Counted from the stretch's first letter, positions 19,434 through 30,077 are shown. The stretch is 64,000 nucleotides of DNA from VRUE01 sp963701265 (GCA_963701265.1 OY969581.1:62001-126000), one strand, 5' to 3'. Notes: a model not told the origin generated them from the sequence alone. Program-made: numbers and translations.

Positions 19434-19595
19434 TTGACCTGAGAGGGCGGGCAAGGTATAGCTACTTGCTGACTGTTCCTCTGAGCAGTCCCGTTTAGGG
19501 GAACGGCCGCGTCGGCATCCCTCCCTGGCTACCGACGCGCAGGTGCAGTGAGGGTCGCGCGGACCCCCCTGCCTCCCGCGGCCCCACTGCGCCGC
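19434..19595 (+). ncRNA. Candidate structured small RNA with its own promoter
   Basis: In the gap between the membrane protein and the convergent aconitase gene, TTGACC (19434-19439) and TATAGC (19457-19462) are separated by 17 bp, a good vegetative promoter facing right with no gene behind it. Downstream are three consecutive hairpins: GACTG/CAGTC (19471-19490), CGCGTCGG/CCGACGCG (19508-19539) and a longer stem between GCAGTG (19545-19550) and CACTGC (19585-19590) carrying a C6 run. The 3' end would be antisense to the end of the aconitase gene. No known RNA family was recognised; the hairpins could instead serve as the aconitase terminator. Confidence 0.35.
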
Positions 19596-19604
19596 TGCCT
19601 GTCT

Positions 19605-22418
<2,814 letters not shown>

Positions 22419-22433
22419 CCTAGGGAGGTGGAG

Positions 22434-23234
22434 CTAGCGCTTGTCGAGCTGGCCGTCGACGACGGCCTGGGCGGCCTTCTGGCCGGCGTCGCCGCTGGCG
22501 ATCTTGACCGAGATGCCGGGGGTCGAGAGCGCGAAATGAGCCAGCACGCGCTGGCGCACCGGCGCCACGGCGATCTCGACCTTGTTGCGTTCGATCGCCT
22601 TGAGGACCGCGTCGGCGACCTGCTGCGGTGAGCCGGTGCCGAGGCCGGGGATCGGCTTGGCGCCGGAGTCCGCGTACATGCCGGCTTCGCGAATCGTGCC
22701 CGGGGAGACGATCGAGACGCCGATGCCGAGCGGGTCGAGGTCGGCGCGCAGGCCGAGGGCGAAGCCGCGCAGGCCGAACTTGGTCGCGTTGTAGATCGAG
22801 GAGAGCGGCGTCGCCGACTTGCCCGAGAGCGAGGAGATGAAGACCATGTGGCCGGAGCCTTTCTCGACCATCGGGGTCTCGAGCGCCTGGGCCAGCAGCA
22901 TCGGCGCCTCGAGGTTGACCCGCAGCGTGCGGGCCAGCTGCTCGCCGGTCAGTTCCTGCAGGCGACCACTGCCGGGCAGACCGGCGTTGGCGACGAGCAC
23001 GTCGACCGGGCCGGCCTCGGCGGCGAGCTTCTCGGCCGCACCGAGCTCACCGAGATCGGCGGGAAGCACACGGTGAGCGTCGCCGGGCAGCTCGGCGGCC
23101 AGGGCTTCCAGCGCCTCCGCCTTGCGGCCGCTGAGCGAGAGCTTTGCCCCTCGTCCGGCGAGCGCCTTCGCGATCGCGCGGCCGAGGCCGCCTGTGGCGC
23201 CGGTGAGCAGAACCGTCTTCCCCGCAAGATCCAT
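22434..23234 (-). CDS. SDR-family NAD(P)-dependent oxidoreductase
   Basis: A classical short-chain dehydrogenase of 266 residues. The Rossmann motif LTGATGGLGRAIAK, the NAG-type segment VLVANAGLPGSG, the catalytic Ser in FISSLSGKSA and the catalytic pair YNATK are present. It should oxidise or reduce a small alcohol or ketone in the cytoplasm; specificity cannot be read from sequence. I chose ATG 23232-23234 (MDLAGKTVLL) rather than 23246 because the family begins there. The gene runs into aconitase after 16 nt. Its 5' region is shared with the divergent riboswitch-controlled hydrolase. Confidence 0.9.
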   Translation of the reverse strand: MDLAGKTVLLTGATGGLGRAIAKALAGRGAKLSLSGRKAEALEALAAELPGDAHRVLPADLGELGAAEKLAAEAGPVDVLVANAGLPGSGRLQELTGEQLARTLRVNLEAPMLLAQALETPMVEKGSGHMVFISSLSGKSATPLSSIYNATKFGLRGFALGLRADLDPLGIGVSIVSPGTIREAGMYADSGAKPIPGLGTGSPQQVADAVLKAIERNKVEIAVAPVRQRVLAHFALSTPGISVKIASGDAGQKAAQAVVDGQLDKR

Positions 23235-23344
23235 CGCAAGGCGCAAGCTACCAGCCCGCGTGTCGAATCACGCTAAATGCAGGCGATCCGGAAAATGTTT
23301 GTGTTTCATGAGCAGACGGCCGGTGGATCGTCTACACTGCCGCC

Positions 23345-23486
23345 GTTCCAAATAACCGAAACGCCGAGTCCCGTGCGCCTCATGCGCCACGGGAGCGGGG
23401 GAACCACGTTTTCGGGGCTAACTCACCCGGCATGGGTGGGGGCGCAGGCTCCTTTCGCGCCAGCCCGACAGCTAACCCCGTAGGCC
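23345..23486 (+). promoter_or_regulatory. c-di-AMP riboswitch (ydaO/yuaA type)
   Basis: The leader contains the hallmark conserved blocks of the ydaO element in order: CCGAAACGCCGAGTCCCG (23358-23375), GAGCGGGGGAACCA (23394-23407), the GGGGCTAACTCACC block (23414 on), and the terminal CCGACAGCTAACCCCGTAGGC (the last part at 23465-23485). A variable GC-rich hairpin (CCCGTGCG...CGCCACGGG) lies between the first two. It ends 17 nt before the TTG start, with AAGGAG between. In known actinobacterial cases this RNA turns down wall-hydrolase genes when c-di-AMP is high, and here the gene behind it is a wall-hydrolase-like protein. Confidence 0.9.
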
Positions 23487-23502
23487 GACGAAGGAGATCG
23501 GT

Positions 23503-24057
23503 TTGCGCAACAACAGGCATAGATTCAAGCTAGGCACAGCTATTGCGGCTGTTTTGGCTGTTATCGCTCTTGTACCCGCATCGGCCTCTGCTGATTGCGG
23601 GGGCGGTGGACTTTCTCCCGCCGAAACGGATATCTGCACGCCGACAGCGAAAGCGCGGCTGCTTCCCAACGGGATGTTGATCCCGCCCGCCTCTGCACCT
23701 GCCCGCGTCAAGTCAGTGATTGCCGCGGCCAACAAGATCCGCCTCAAGCCCTATATATGGGGCGGTGGCCACGGCCGCTGGTGGGACGCCGGCTACGACT
23801 GCTCGGGCTCCGTCAGCTACGCGCTGCACGGCGGCAAATTCCTCGAAAGCCCGCTGCCGTCAGGACCGATGGCGAGCTGGGGCCTTGCCGGCCTGGGTCG
23901 CTGGATCACGGTCTACACGAACGCTGGCCACGCCTACGCCGAAATTGCCGGTTACCGCTGGGACACCTCCGGCGACTCGGGCGAAACCGGCCCACGCTGG
24001 CACGAAGACCTACGCGACAACGTCGGTTTCGTCTCCCGCCACCCCGCGGGCTTCTGA
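23503..24057 (+). CDS. Secreted NlpC/P60-like cell-wall hydrolase
   Basis: A 184-residue exported protein: signal peptide about 1-31 (cut after ASA), a short linker, then a compact papain-like domain. The catalytic Cys is in AGYDCSGSVSYALHGG and the catalytic His in TNAGHAYAEIAG, both in the spacing and context of NlpC/P60 endopeptidases, which cleave peptidoglycan stem peptides. PYIWGGGHGRWW precedes the Cys as in that family. Start is TTG 23503 with AAGGAG 6 nt upstream. Control by the c-di-AMP riboswitch directly upstream supports a role in wall remodelling. The domain is a little divergent, so activity is probable rather than certain. Confidence 0.85.
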   Translation: MRNNRHRFKLGTAIAAVLAVIALVPASASADCGGGGLSPAETDICTPTAKARLLPNGMLIPPASAPARVKSVIAAANKIRLKPYIWGGGHGRWWDAGYDCSGSVSYALHGGKFLESPLPSGPMASWGLAGLGRWITVYTNAGHAYAEIAGYRWDTSGDSGETGPRWHEDLRDNVGFVSRHPAGF

Positions 24058-24078
24058 TCTGACGCCTGGGACGTACTC

Positions 24079-24102
24079 CGCTCCGGCCAACCGGCCGGGG
24101 CG
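24079..24102 (+). terminator. Terminator-like hairpin after the NlpC/P60-like gene
   Basis: A 10-bp stem (CGCTCCGGCC with GGCCGGGGCG, one wobble pair, loop AACC) lies 22 nt after the hydrolase stop and is followed by a T-rich stretch (GAGTTTGTCCTTGCTTTCC). Confidence 0.65.
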
Positions 24103-24111
24103 AGTTTGTCC

Positions 24112-24139
24112 TTGCTTTCCTCAACTGCTCGGATAACTT
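24112..24139 (+). promoter_or_regulatory. Predicted promoter of the pot operon
   Basis: TTGCTT (24112-24117) and TAACTT (24134-24139) are separated by 16 bp, just after the terminator hairpin and about 30 nt before the potA start. It is the only promoter-like pair in the gap. Confidence 0.5.
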
Positions 24140-24169
24140 TGCCGTGTAGCCACTCCACCTGACATCCGC

Positions 24170-25177
24170 TTGGCTGGTCTCTCCAAGCGTTACGGAGAGG
24201 TGGTCGCGGTTGCGGGTATTGACCTCGAGGTCGAGCCCGGCGAGTTCTTCACCATGCTCGGCCCGTCGGGATCCGGCAAGACGACAACGCTGCGGATGAT
24301 CGCCGGCTTCGAGGATCCAAGCGCCGGCACGATCGAGCTGGCCGGCGAGGACGTCAGCCGCATCCCGCCCTACGACCGCGCCGTCAACACCGTCTTCCAG
24401 GACTACGCCCTCTTCCCCCACATGACCGTGGGCGAGAACGTCGCCTACGGGCTGCGGATCGCCGGCGTCGCCAAGGCGGAGCGGACCAAGCGTCGCGACG
24501 AGGCGCTGGAGATGGTCCGCCTGCCGGGCTATGGCGACCGCCGCCCGGCCGAGCTCTCCGGCGGCCAGCGCCAGCGCGTCGCCCTGGCGCGGGCGATCGT
24601 CAACCGGCCGCGGGTGCTGCTGCTCGACGAGCCGCTCGGCGCCCTCGACCTGAAGCTGCGCGAGCAGATGCAGGTCGAGCTGAAGTCGATCCAGGGCGAG
24701 GTCGGGATCACCTTCGTCTACGTCACCCACGACCAGGACGAGGCGCTGACGATGAGTGACCGCATCGCCGTCTTCAACGACGGCCGGATCGAGCAGGTGA
24801 GCCCGCCGGTGGAGCTCTACGAGCAGCCGGCGACCGAGTTCGTCGCCGGCTTCGTCGGCGTCTCCAACCTGCTCGAACGCGACGGCTCGCGCTTCACGAT
24901 CCGGCCGGAGAAGGTGCAGCTGGTCGATCCCGCCGCGACCCCCAACGGGCTGCGCACCGAGCGCGGCCGGATCGCCGACGTGGCCTACGTCGGCATGGTC
25001 ACCCGCTACACCGTCGCCCTCGAGCAGGGCGGAGAGCTTCAACTGATTCGCCAGAACGTCGAAGGCACGTCGCCAGACGCTGCCTCCGAGCAGGGGAGGG
25101 AGGTCATCGTGGGCTGGCGCCCAGACCAGACGGTCGCCATCCGTGGCCGCTCAACTACAGAGGAGGAACCATCGTGA
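24170..25177 (+). CDS. potA: Polyamine ABC transporter ATP-binding protein
   Basis: The ATPase subunit of a spermidine/putrescine-type importer, 335 residues. Walker A GPSGSGKTTT, Q-loop QDYALFPHMTV, signature LSGGQRQR, Walker B VLLLDEPLGALD and the switch His in THDQDEAL are intact. The C-terminal TOBE-like region (FTIRPEKVQL ... VIVGWRPDQTVAIRG) is the regulatory domain of the PotA/CUT branch. An in-frame stop lies close upstream, leaving TTG 24170 as the only reasonable start; it lacks a strong Shine-Dalgarno. It is the first of four overlapping or closely spaced genes (potA-potD-potB-potC). The substrate class rests on the whole operon. Confidence 0.92.
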   Translation: MAGLSKRYGEVVAVAGIDLEVEPGEFFTMLGPSGSGKTTTLRMIAGFEDPSAGTIELAGEDVSRIPPYDRAVNTVFQDYALFPHMTVGENVAYGLRIAGVAKAERTKRRDEALEMVRLPGYGDRRPAELSGGQRQRVALARAIVNRPRVLLLDEPLGALDLKLREQMQVELKSIQGEVGITFVYVTHDQDEALTMSDRIAVFNDGRIEQVSPPVELYEQPATEFVAGFVGVSNLLERDGSRFTIRPEKVQLVDPAATPNGLRTERGRIADVAYVGMVTRYTVALEQGGELQLIRQNVEGTSPDAASEQGREVIVGWRPDQTVAIRGRSTTEEEPS

Positions 25178-26364
25178 GAACGCAGCATGCAAACACCGCG
25201 CGAACGGCGTGGCTGATCATCGGAGGCCTGCTGGCAGTGATGCTCCTGTTTGCTGGCTGTGGCTCCAGCGATGACGACAGCACGTCGGGCAACGAGCTGC
25301 AGAAGGTCGGCAAGGGCGAGGGATCGCTCAGCCTGGTCAACTGGGCCGGCTACGTCGAACCGGAATGGGTCAAGCCGTTCGAACAGAAGACCGGCTGCAA
25401 AGTCAGCTCCAAGGTCGCCGGCACCTCCGACGAAATGGTGCAGCTGATGCGCACCGGCCAGTACGACGGGGTCTCGGCCTCGGGCAACGCCTCGGCGCGC
25501 CTGGTCGAGGGCGGTGACGTCGATCCGGTCAACGTCGACCTGGTCCCCAACTACAAAACGATCTTCGCCGACCTCAAGGATCAGCCCTACAACACCTTCG
25601 ACGGCGTCAACTACGGCATCCCGCACGGGCGCGGGGCCAACCTGCTGATGTGGAACACGGGCGACGTCAAGCCGGCCCCGACCTCATGGGACGTGATCCT
25701 CGACCCGAAAAAGGCGGCCAAGTACAAGGGCAAAATCAGCGCCTACGACGACCCGATCTACATCGCCGATGCGGCCGTCTACCTCAAGGCCCACCAGCCC
25801 GACCTGGAGATCGACAACCCCTACGAGCTGAACGAAGAGCAGTTCGAAGCGGCCGTCAACCTGCTCGAGGAACAGCGGCCCAACGTCGGCGAATACTGGT
25901 CCGAAGCGGCCAAGCAGATCTCCGCCTTCGCCGGTGGCGACAGCGTGGTTGGCACGACCTGGCAGTACCAGTACTTCGAACTGCAGGGCAGCGGCAAACC
26001 GGTGGCGGCGAGCCCGGCGAGCCAGGGCTTCCTGCCCAAGGAGGGTGCGACGGGTTGGTCTGACACCTGGATGATCAGCGCCGAGTCCAAACACCCCAAC
26101 TGCATGTACATGTGGATGGACTGGATCGTCGAACCGAAAGTGAACGCCGAGGTGGCCGAATACTTCGGCGAGGCGCCGGCGCAGAGCCTGGCCTGTGACC
26201 AGACCGCGGACAAAGAATTCTGCACCAAGTACCACGCCGACAATCCGGGGTTCTGGAAACGCGTCTACTACTGGGAGACCCCGCTCGCCGACTGCGGCAA
26301 CGGGTCGACCGACTGCAAGGACTACAACGACTGGGTCCAAGCCTGGACGTCGATCAAGGGTTGA
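25174..26364 (+). CDS. potD: Polyamine ABC transporter substrate-binding lipoprotein
   Basis: A 396-residue lipoprotein. The signal segment ends in the lipobox LFAGC, followed by the acidic-Ser linker GSSDDDSTSGN. The mature part has the PotD/PotF layout: LSLVNWAGYVEPEWVKPFEQKTGCKV, a YDGVSASGNASARLV loop, YGIPHGRGANLLMWNT and TWQYQYFELQ, all lining the polyamine cleft in homologues. It would capture polyamine or a related cation outside the membrane and deliver it to PotB/PotC. The start GTG 25174 overlaps the potA stop (GTGA). Several extra Cys residues (C350 region, CGNGSTDC) in the C-terminal part may form disulfides. Confidence 0.92.
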   Translation: MRTQHANTARTAWLIIGGLLAVMLLFAGCGSSDDDSTSGNELQKVGKGEGSLSLVNWAGYVEPEWVKPFEQKTGCKVSSKVAGTSDEMVQLMRTGQYDGVSASGNASARLVEGGDVDPVNVDLVPNYKTIFADLKDQPYNTFDGVNYGIPHGRGANLLMWNTGDVKPAPTSWDVILDPKKAAKYKGKISAYDDPIYIADAAVYLKAHQPDLEIDNPYELNEEQFEAAVNLLEEQRPNVGEYWSEAAKQISAFAGGDSVVGTTWQYQYFELQGSGKPVAASPASQGFLPKEGATGWSDTWMISAESKHPNCMYMWMDWIVEPKVNAEVAEYFGEAPAQSLACDQTADKEFCTKYHADNPGFWKRVYYWETPLADCGNGSTDCKDYNDWVQAWTSIKG

Positions 26365-27215
26365 GCCGCCGGCTCGCCAATCTGTTTCAGGGGCGCCCCC
26401 GCCTGCAGGTGGGGGCGCTCTTGGCGGGCCCGGTGGGCTGGCTGGTCGTCGGCTACCTGGGCTCGCTGGCGGTCCTGCTGATCGCCGCCTTCTGGTCGGT
26501 CGACCCGCTCAGCGGCGAGGTGGTCCAGGGGCTCAGCTTCGAAAACTTCGAAACGCTCTACAACGAACCGGTCTACCGCGACATCATCGGCCGCACGGTC
26601 CTGATCGCGGCCCTGGTCACGATCACCGACGCCATCCTCGCCTTCCCGATCGCCTTCTACATGGCCAAGGTGGCGAGCCGCCGCGGCAAGGCGATCCTGG
26701 TCGTCGCGATCCTGCTGCCGCTCTGGTCGAGCTACCTGGTCAAGGTCTACGCCTGGCGCACGATGCTCTCCGCCGGCGGCGTCGTCAACTGGGCACTGGA
26801 GCCTCTCGGGCTGAGCGGCCCGGGCTTCGGCGCCACCGCGGTCTGGCTGGTGATGAGCTACCTCTGGCTGCCGTACATGATCCTGCCGATCTACGCCGGG
26901 CTGGAGCGCATCCCCAACTCGCTGATCAGCGCCTCCGAGGACCTCGGCGCCTCTCCCTTCACCACCTTCCGCCGCGTGATCCTGCCGCTCGCCTTCCCCG
27001 CCGTGGTGGCGGGCTCGATCTTCACCTTCGCCCTCACCCTGGGCGACTACATCACGCCGCGCCTGGTTTCCAACGACCAGTTCATCGGCAACGTGATCTT
27101 CAACAACATCTCCAACAACCTGCCCTTCGCATCGGCCCTGGCGCTGGTGCCGATCGTGGTGATGATCGCCTACCTGTTGGTGGCCCGCAAGCTGGGCGCC
27201 TTCGAGCACATCTAG
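26361..27215 (+). CDS. potB: Polyamine ABC transporter permease PotB
   Basis: A 284-residue inner-membrane permease with six predicted helices. The EAA loop that contacts the ATPase is visible as SEDLGASPFTTFRRVILPLAFPAVVAG. The start TTG 26361 overlaps the potD stop codon (TTGA), showing translational coupling. It would pair with PotC to form the channel. The N-terminus (GRPRLQVGALLAGPVGWLVVGYLGSL) is typical of PotB/PotH. Nothing unusual is seen in length. Confidence 0.92.
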   Translation: MSRRLANLFQGRPRLQVGALLAGPVGWLVVGYLGSLAVLLIAAFWSVDPLSGEVVQGLSFENFETLYNEPVYRDIIGRTVLIAALVTITDAILAFPIAFYMAKVASRRGKAILVVAILLPLWSSYLVKVYAWRTMLSAGGVVNWALEPLGLSGPGFGATAVWLVMSYLWLPYMILPIYAGLERIPNSLISASEDLGASPFTTFRRVILPLAFPAVVAGSIFTFALTLGDYITPRLVSNDQFIGNVIFNNISNNLPFASALALVPIVVMIAYLLVARKLGAFEHI

Positions 27216-27225
27216 GGGTGAACTG

Positions 27226-28095
27226 GTGAGGCTCTCGAGACGATCGGCGCTGACTCTCCGCATCGCGGTGGCGATCGGCCTCGCCTTCATCTACATCCCG
27301 CTGGTCGTGATCTTCATCTACGCCTTCAACGCCAGCAACATCCTCGAATGGCCGCCGCCGGGGCTGACCCTCGACTGGTTCCCGAAGGCGATCGAAGACG
27401 AATCGGTCCACGAAGCGCTGCTCACCTCGGTCAAGGCGGGCCTGGCGGCGACGGCGATTGCGATGGTGCTGGGCACGCTCGCCTCCCTGGCCGTGGCGCG
27501 CCACCGCTTCTTCGGCCGGGAGACGATCTCCTTCCTCGTCATCCTCCCGATCGCCCTGCCCGGCATCGTCACCGGCGTCGCCTTCAGCAACACCTTCACC
27601 CAGGTGCTCGGGGTCGAACTAGGGCTGCTGACCGTGATCGTCGGCCACGCCACCTTCTGCATAGTCGTCGTCTACAACAACGTCGTCGCCCGCCTGCGCC
27701 GCACCTCGGTCTCCTTCGAGGAGGCCTCGGCCGACCTCGGCGCCCACACCTGGCAGACCTTCCGCTTCGTCACCCTGCCCAGCCTCCGCACCGCCCTCGC
27801 CGCCGGCGCCCTGCTCGCCTTCGCCCTCTCCTTCGACGAGATCATCGTCACCACGTTCACGATCGGAGCCGGCGAAGAAACCCTGCCGATCTGGATCTTC
27901 TCGCGGCTCTTCCGGCCAAACCAGCTGCCGATAGTGAACGTGGTCGCCGTGCTGGTCGTGCTGATCTCGATCGTGCCGGTGTACCTGGCGCACCGGCTTA
28001 CGAGGGACGAGGGCGGGGCCGCGGCAGCTCGCGGCGGGCGCGGCGAACGGATCGAGGGTGGCGGGGTCGAGACCGAGGCGACCGCTGCGCCTTAG
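27226..28095 (+). CDS. potC: Polyamine ABC transporter permease PotC
   Basis: A 289-residue permease with six predicted helices. The opening IAVAIGLAFIYIPLVVIFIYAFNAS and EAA loop EEASADLGAHTWQTFRFVTLPSLRTALAAG mark it as the PotC/PotI partner of PotB. It starts at GTG 27226, 10 nt after potB. The last 30 residues are an Ala/Gly/Arg-rich cytoplasmic tail not usual for the family. It ends 34 nt before an XRE/nucleotidyltransferase module that has its own promoter, so the transporter operon most likely stops here. Confidence 0.92.
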   Translation: MRLSRRSALTLRIAVAIGLAFIYIPLVVIFIYAFNASNILEWPPPGLTLDWFPKAIEDESVHEALLTSVKAGLAATAIAMVLGTLASLAVARHRFFGRETISFLVILPIALPGIVTGVAFSNTFTQVLGVELGLLTVIVGHATFCIVVVYNNVVARLRRTSVSFEEASADLGAHTWQTFRFVTLPSLRTALAAGALLAFALSFDEIIVTTFTIGAGEETLPIWIFSRLFRPNQLPIVNVVAVLVVLISIVPVYLAHRLTRDEGGAAAARGGRGERIEGGGVETEATAAP

Positions 28096-28107
28096 TCGCT
28101 GACTATC

Positions 28108-28127
28108 ACGTATTCGATATAATTTAC
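28108..28127 (+). promoter_or_regulatory. Leaderless promoter of the first XRE-nucleotidyltransferase module
   Basis: A consensus -10 hexamer TATAAT (28118-28123) lies exactly 6 nt before GTG 28130, leaving no space for a Shine-Dalgarno. It sits inside an imperfect inverted repeat with outer arms CGTA and TACG (28108-28127), a possible autoregulatory site. No good -35 is visible. Confidence 0.6.
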
Positions 28128-28129
28128 GA

Positions 28130-28462
28130 GTGACCCCCGGCGAGCTGATCCGTTCGACCCGCTTACGAGCCGGCCTCAGCCAAGAGCGCCTTGCTCGTCG
28201 GACCGGCACCCGCCAATCAGCGATCAGCAGGCTCGAGGCCGACGAGGTATCGCCCAGCGTCGAGACGCTCGACACCCTGCTGCGCGCAATGGGCAACCGG
28301 CTCAGCATCGCCGGCGATCCCCCCGAACGGGAATACGACCCCGTCCATCGGCGCGCTACCGCAGAACGATCGCCAAGCGAGCGCCTGGCGCTGGGCATCT
28401 CGTGGAACCGAATGGCCGGGCGCCTAGCGGCAGCCGGGCGCGCTGCTCGTGCCGGAGACTGA
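28130..28462 (+). CDS. XRE/Cro-type HTH protein (putative antitoxin)
   Basis: A 110-residue protein with an N-terminal Cro/C1 helix-turn-helix (LIRSTRLRAGLSQERLARRTGTRQSAISRLEADEVSPSVETLDTLLRAMG) and a basic Ala/Arg-rich C-terminal tail containing ERSPSERLALGISWNRMAG. It overlaps the following nucleotidyltransferase gene by 14 nt. The same two-gene layout recurs at 55536-56347, where the HTH protein again ends with a PLQRLRALSRYARL-type segment. By analogy with known HTH/nucleotidyltransferase toxin-antitoxin pairs it is likely to repress its own promoter and neutralise the partner. That role is inferred from arrangement, not shown. Confidence 0.85.
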   Translation: MTPGELIRSTRLRAGLSQERLARRTGTRQSAISRLEADEVSPSVETLDTLLRAMGNRLSIAGDPPEREYDPVHRRATAERSPSERLALGISWNRMAGRLAAAGRAARAGD

Positions 28463-28925
28463 GACCCCCCTGGATGCCGAACGCATCCTCCGCGCCCTCT
28501 CAGAGCACAACGTCGACTACGTGCTGATCGGAGGCCTTGCCGTGCAGACACACGGCCACGTGCGGACGACCAACGACGCCGACCTCATTCCCGCACCCGA
28601 CCCGGCCAACCTGGATCGGCTCGCCGCCGCCCTGCGCTCACTCGACGCCCGAGTGCTCAACGCGGTCGAGATCAACGCCAAGATGCTCCCGCGAGCCACA
28701 ATCTGGCAGTTCATCACCCGTGACGGGGGCATCGACGTTATGCGTGAGGTTCCAGGTGGTCGTTCGTATGCCGAGCTGAGCGGCGGCGCACTGCACGTGC
28801 AGCTCGGCGACATCGAGGTGCCGGTTGTCGGTCTCGATGACCTGATCCAGATGAAGCTTGCCCGAGGACGCCCCGTCGATCTCGCCGACGTGGCCTCCCT
28901 AACCGATCCCGACGCAGTGTCCTAA
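28449..28925 (+). CDS. Nucleotidyltransferase-fold protein (putative toxin)
   Basis: A 158-residue protein with the nucleotidyltransferase fold: GG of the first helix in YVLIGGLAVQTHGHVRTTNDADL, with the DxD metal-binding pair in NDADL, and a third acidic residue in GGIDVMREV. The C-terminal VPVVGLDDLIQMKLARGRPVDLADV is typical of the AbiEii-like/DUF6036 group. It would transfer NMP to RNA or protein, as in MenT/AbiEii toxins. Start is GTG 28449, within the end of the HTH gene. It may also be a stand-alone regulatory NTase; toxicity is inferred from its antitoxin-like partner and the second copy of the pair. Confidence 0.82.
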   Translation: MPETETPLDAERILRALSEHNVDYVLIGGLAVQTHGHVRTTNDADLIPAPDPANLDRLAAALRSLDARVLNAVEINAKMLPRATIWQFITRDGGIDVMREVPGGRSYAELSGGALHVQLGDIEVPVVGLDDLIQMKLARGRPVDLADVASLTDPDAVS

Positions 28926-28928
28926 GTC

Positions 28929-28990
28929 GGAGGGCCGCGCCAAATTGGCACGGCCCTCCGTACTTCGCGAGACGCAGCAGGCGTCTCGCG
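28929..28990. terminator. Two tandem hairpins between convergent genes
   Basis: Hairpin one (28929-28959) pairs GGAGGGCCG with CGGCCCTCC and continues with GCCAA/TTGGC around a single-base loop. Hairpin two (28966-28990) is a perfect 10-bp stem, CGCGAGACGC/GCGTCTCGCG, with loop AGCAG. They sit between the stop codons of the nucleotidyltransferase and the leftward exported-protein gene, so they probably act as a bidirectional terminator. Confidence 0.75.
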
Positions 28991-29004
28991 TGGAGTTTCG
29001 AGCC

Positions 29005-30042
29005 CTAGAGCCCGAACACCCCGGCCGGCGTCCAGTTCAGGGTGCCGGACCAAGCGACGTTGATGCCGCCGCTGTTCAGCGTCCCGGTGAGGCTGGTGCT
29101 GGAGATCGCACTTGTTTTATCGGGCGTTGCTGTCAGTTCACCGAGGAAAGGGTTGGTGAACCCGCACGAAGCGATCGAGACGTTTTTTATCGCAATCGAG
29201 GTCCCGTTATCCACCAGGGTCCACGGCGTACTTGGAGTCATCGAGCCCCCGCTGCCACAGCTCGAGGTAATCAACCCCGTCGAGTGACATTCACTTGCGG
29301 CGAGCGATGTAACTTTGCCTTCGCTGCCGGCTTCCAGGATCATCGAGCCGGTCACCTGGCAGTTGGTACTGCCCAATGAGCCGGTCCAACCCAGCGAGCC
29401 TTTGACCGCGACGGCCTCCTGCTGGTTGATGATTCCGTACGTACCGGCGGGACTCACGGCCTGGGTCCCGGAGGCAGAGACGTTTCCGCTGGCGCTGCTG
29501 AGGGTGCCGGAGAGTGACAGGCTGCTAATTGCAGTGGCTTTATTGGGCGTTGCAGTCAGTTTGCCGGTGAATTTCAACGGTAGGGTTTCACCGCCGCAGA
29601 AAAGGGTGTAGGTAATGCTGACGCCGTTAATAGCGATTGTGGGAGCGGCAGCAGTCCCGGCGGCGTTGATGCTCCATGGCAGGCTATTGGCCGTGATCGA
29701 TTTTGTTTCTGTGCAGGGTTTGAGCAAGCCGCCCAATGTGCAGCTCGCGGGCGAGATGGTGAGTTCGGTGAGCTGGCCGCTGCCGCTGTTGCCGCTCAGG
29801 GAGGCGGAACCGCTTGCCTGGCAGTCCAGTGTTCCGATCGATCCCGTGAGTTTCAGGCCACCGCTAATGGCAATGGAACCGCCTTCGGCTCCAAGCGGTG
29901 TCCCCCCTTTGCTCCACTGCAGGCCGCTGATTGCGACGCCATTCTTGGTCCAGTTGCTCGCTGAGGCGACGGCTGGCATCGCAAATGCCATTGCGACCGC
30001 TGCCGCGCAGATGAGCAGTGACATCGTTCTGATTGATCTCAT
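29005..30042 (-). CDS. Exported beta-repeat protein, two tandem modules
   Basis: A 345-residue secreted protein starting at ATG 30040-30042, with AGGAGGGG upstream; the extended reading from 30078 is leader. The signal peptide runs to about residue 28 (AVASAS). The mature part is two tandem modules of about 150 residues. Each has the pattern GSIGTLDCQASGS or GSLGSTNCQVTGS, then a Cys-containing loop, then PW...I.GVSI or PW...I.NVSI, then GKLTATPNKATAISSLSLSGTL or GELTATPDKTSAISSTSLTGTL. No catalytic residue or anchor is visible. It is likely a small beta-sandwich surface or matrix protein. The family was not recognised. Confidence 0.82.
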   Translation of the reverse strand: MRSIRTMSLLICAAAVAMAFAMPAVASASNWTKNGVAISGLQWSKGGTPLGAEGGSIAISGGLKLTGSIGTLDCQASGSASLSGNSGSGQLTELTISPASCTLGGLLKPCTETKSITANSLPWSINAAGTAAAPTIAINGVSITYTLFCGGETLPLKFTGKLTATPNKATAISSLSLSGTLSSASGNVSASGTQAVSPAGTYGIINQQEAVAVKGSLGWTGSLGSTNCQVTGSMILEAGSEGKVTSLAASECHSTGLITSSCGSGGSMTPSTPWTLVDNGTSIAIKNVSIASCGFTNPFLGELTATPDKTSAISSTSLTGTLNSGGINVAWSGTLNWTPAGVFGL

Positions 30043-30077
30043 GCGTGTATTCCCCTCCTGGGACTGGCTTGAATCCA

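Noticed and set aside
19434..19595. Signal recognition particle RNA
   Set aside because: The conserved GGTCCGGAAGGAAGCAGC-like apical loop is missing.
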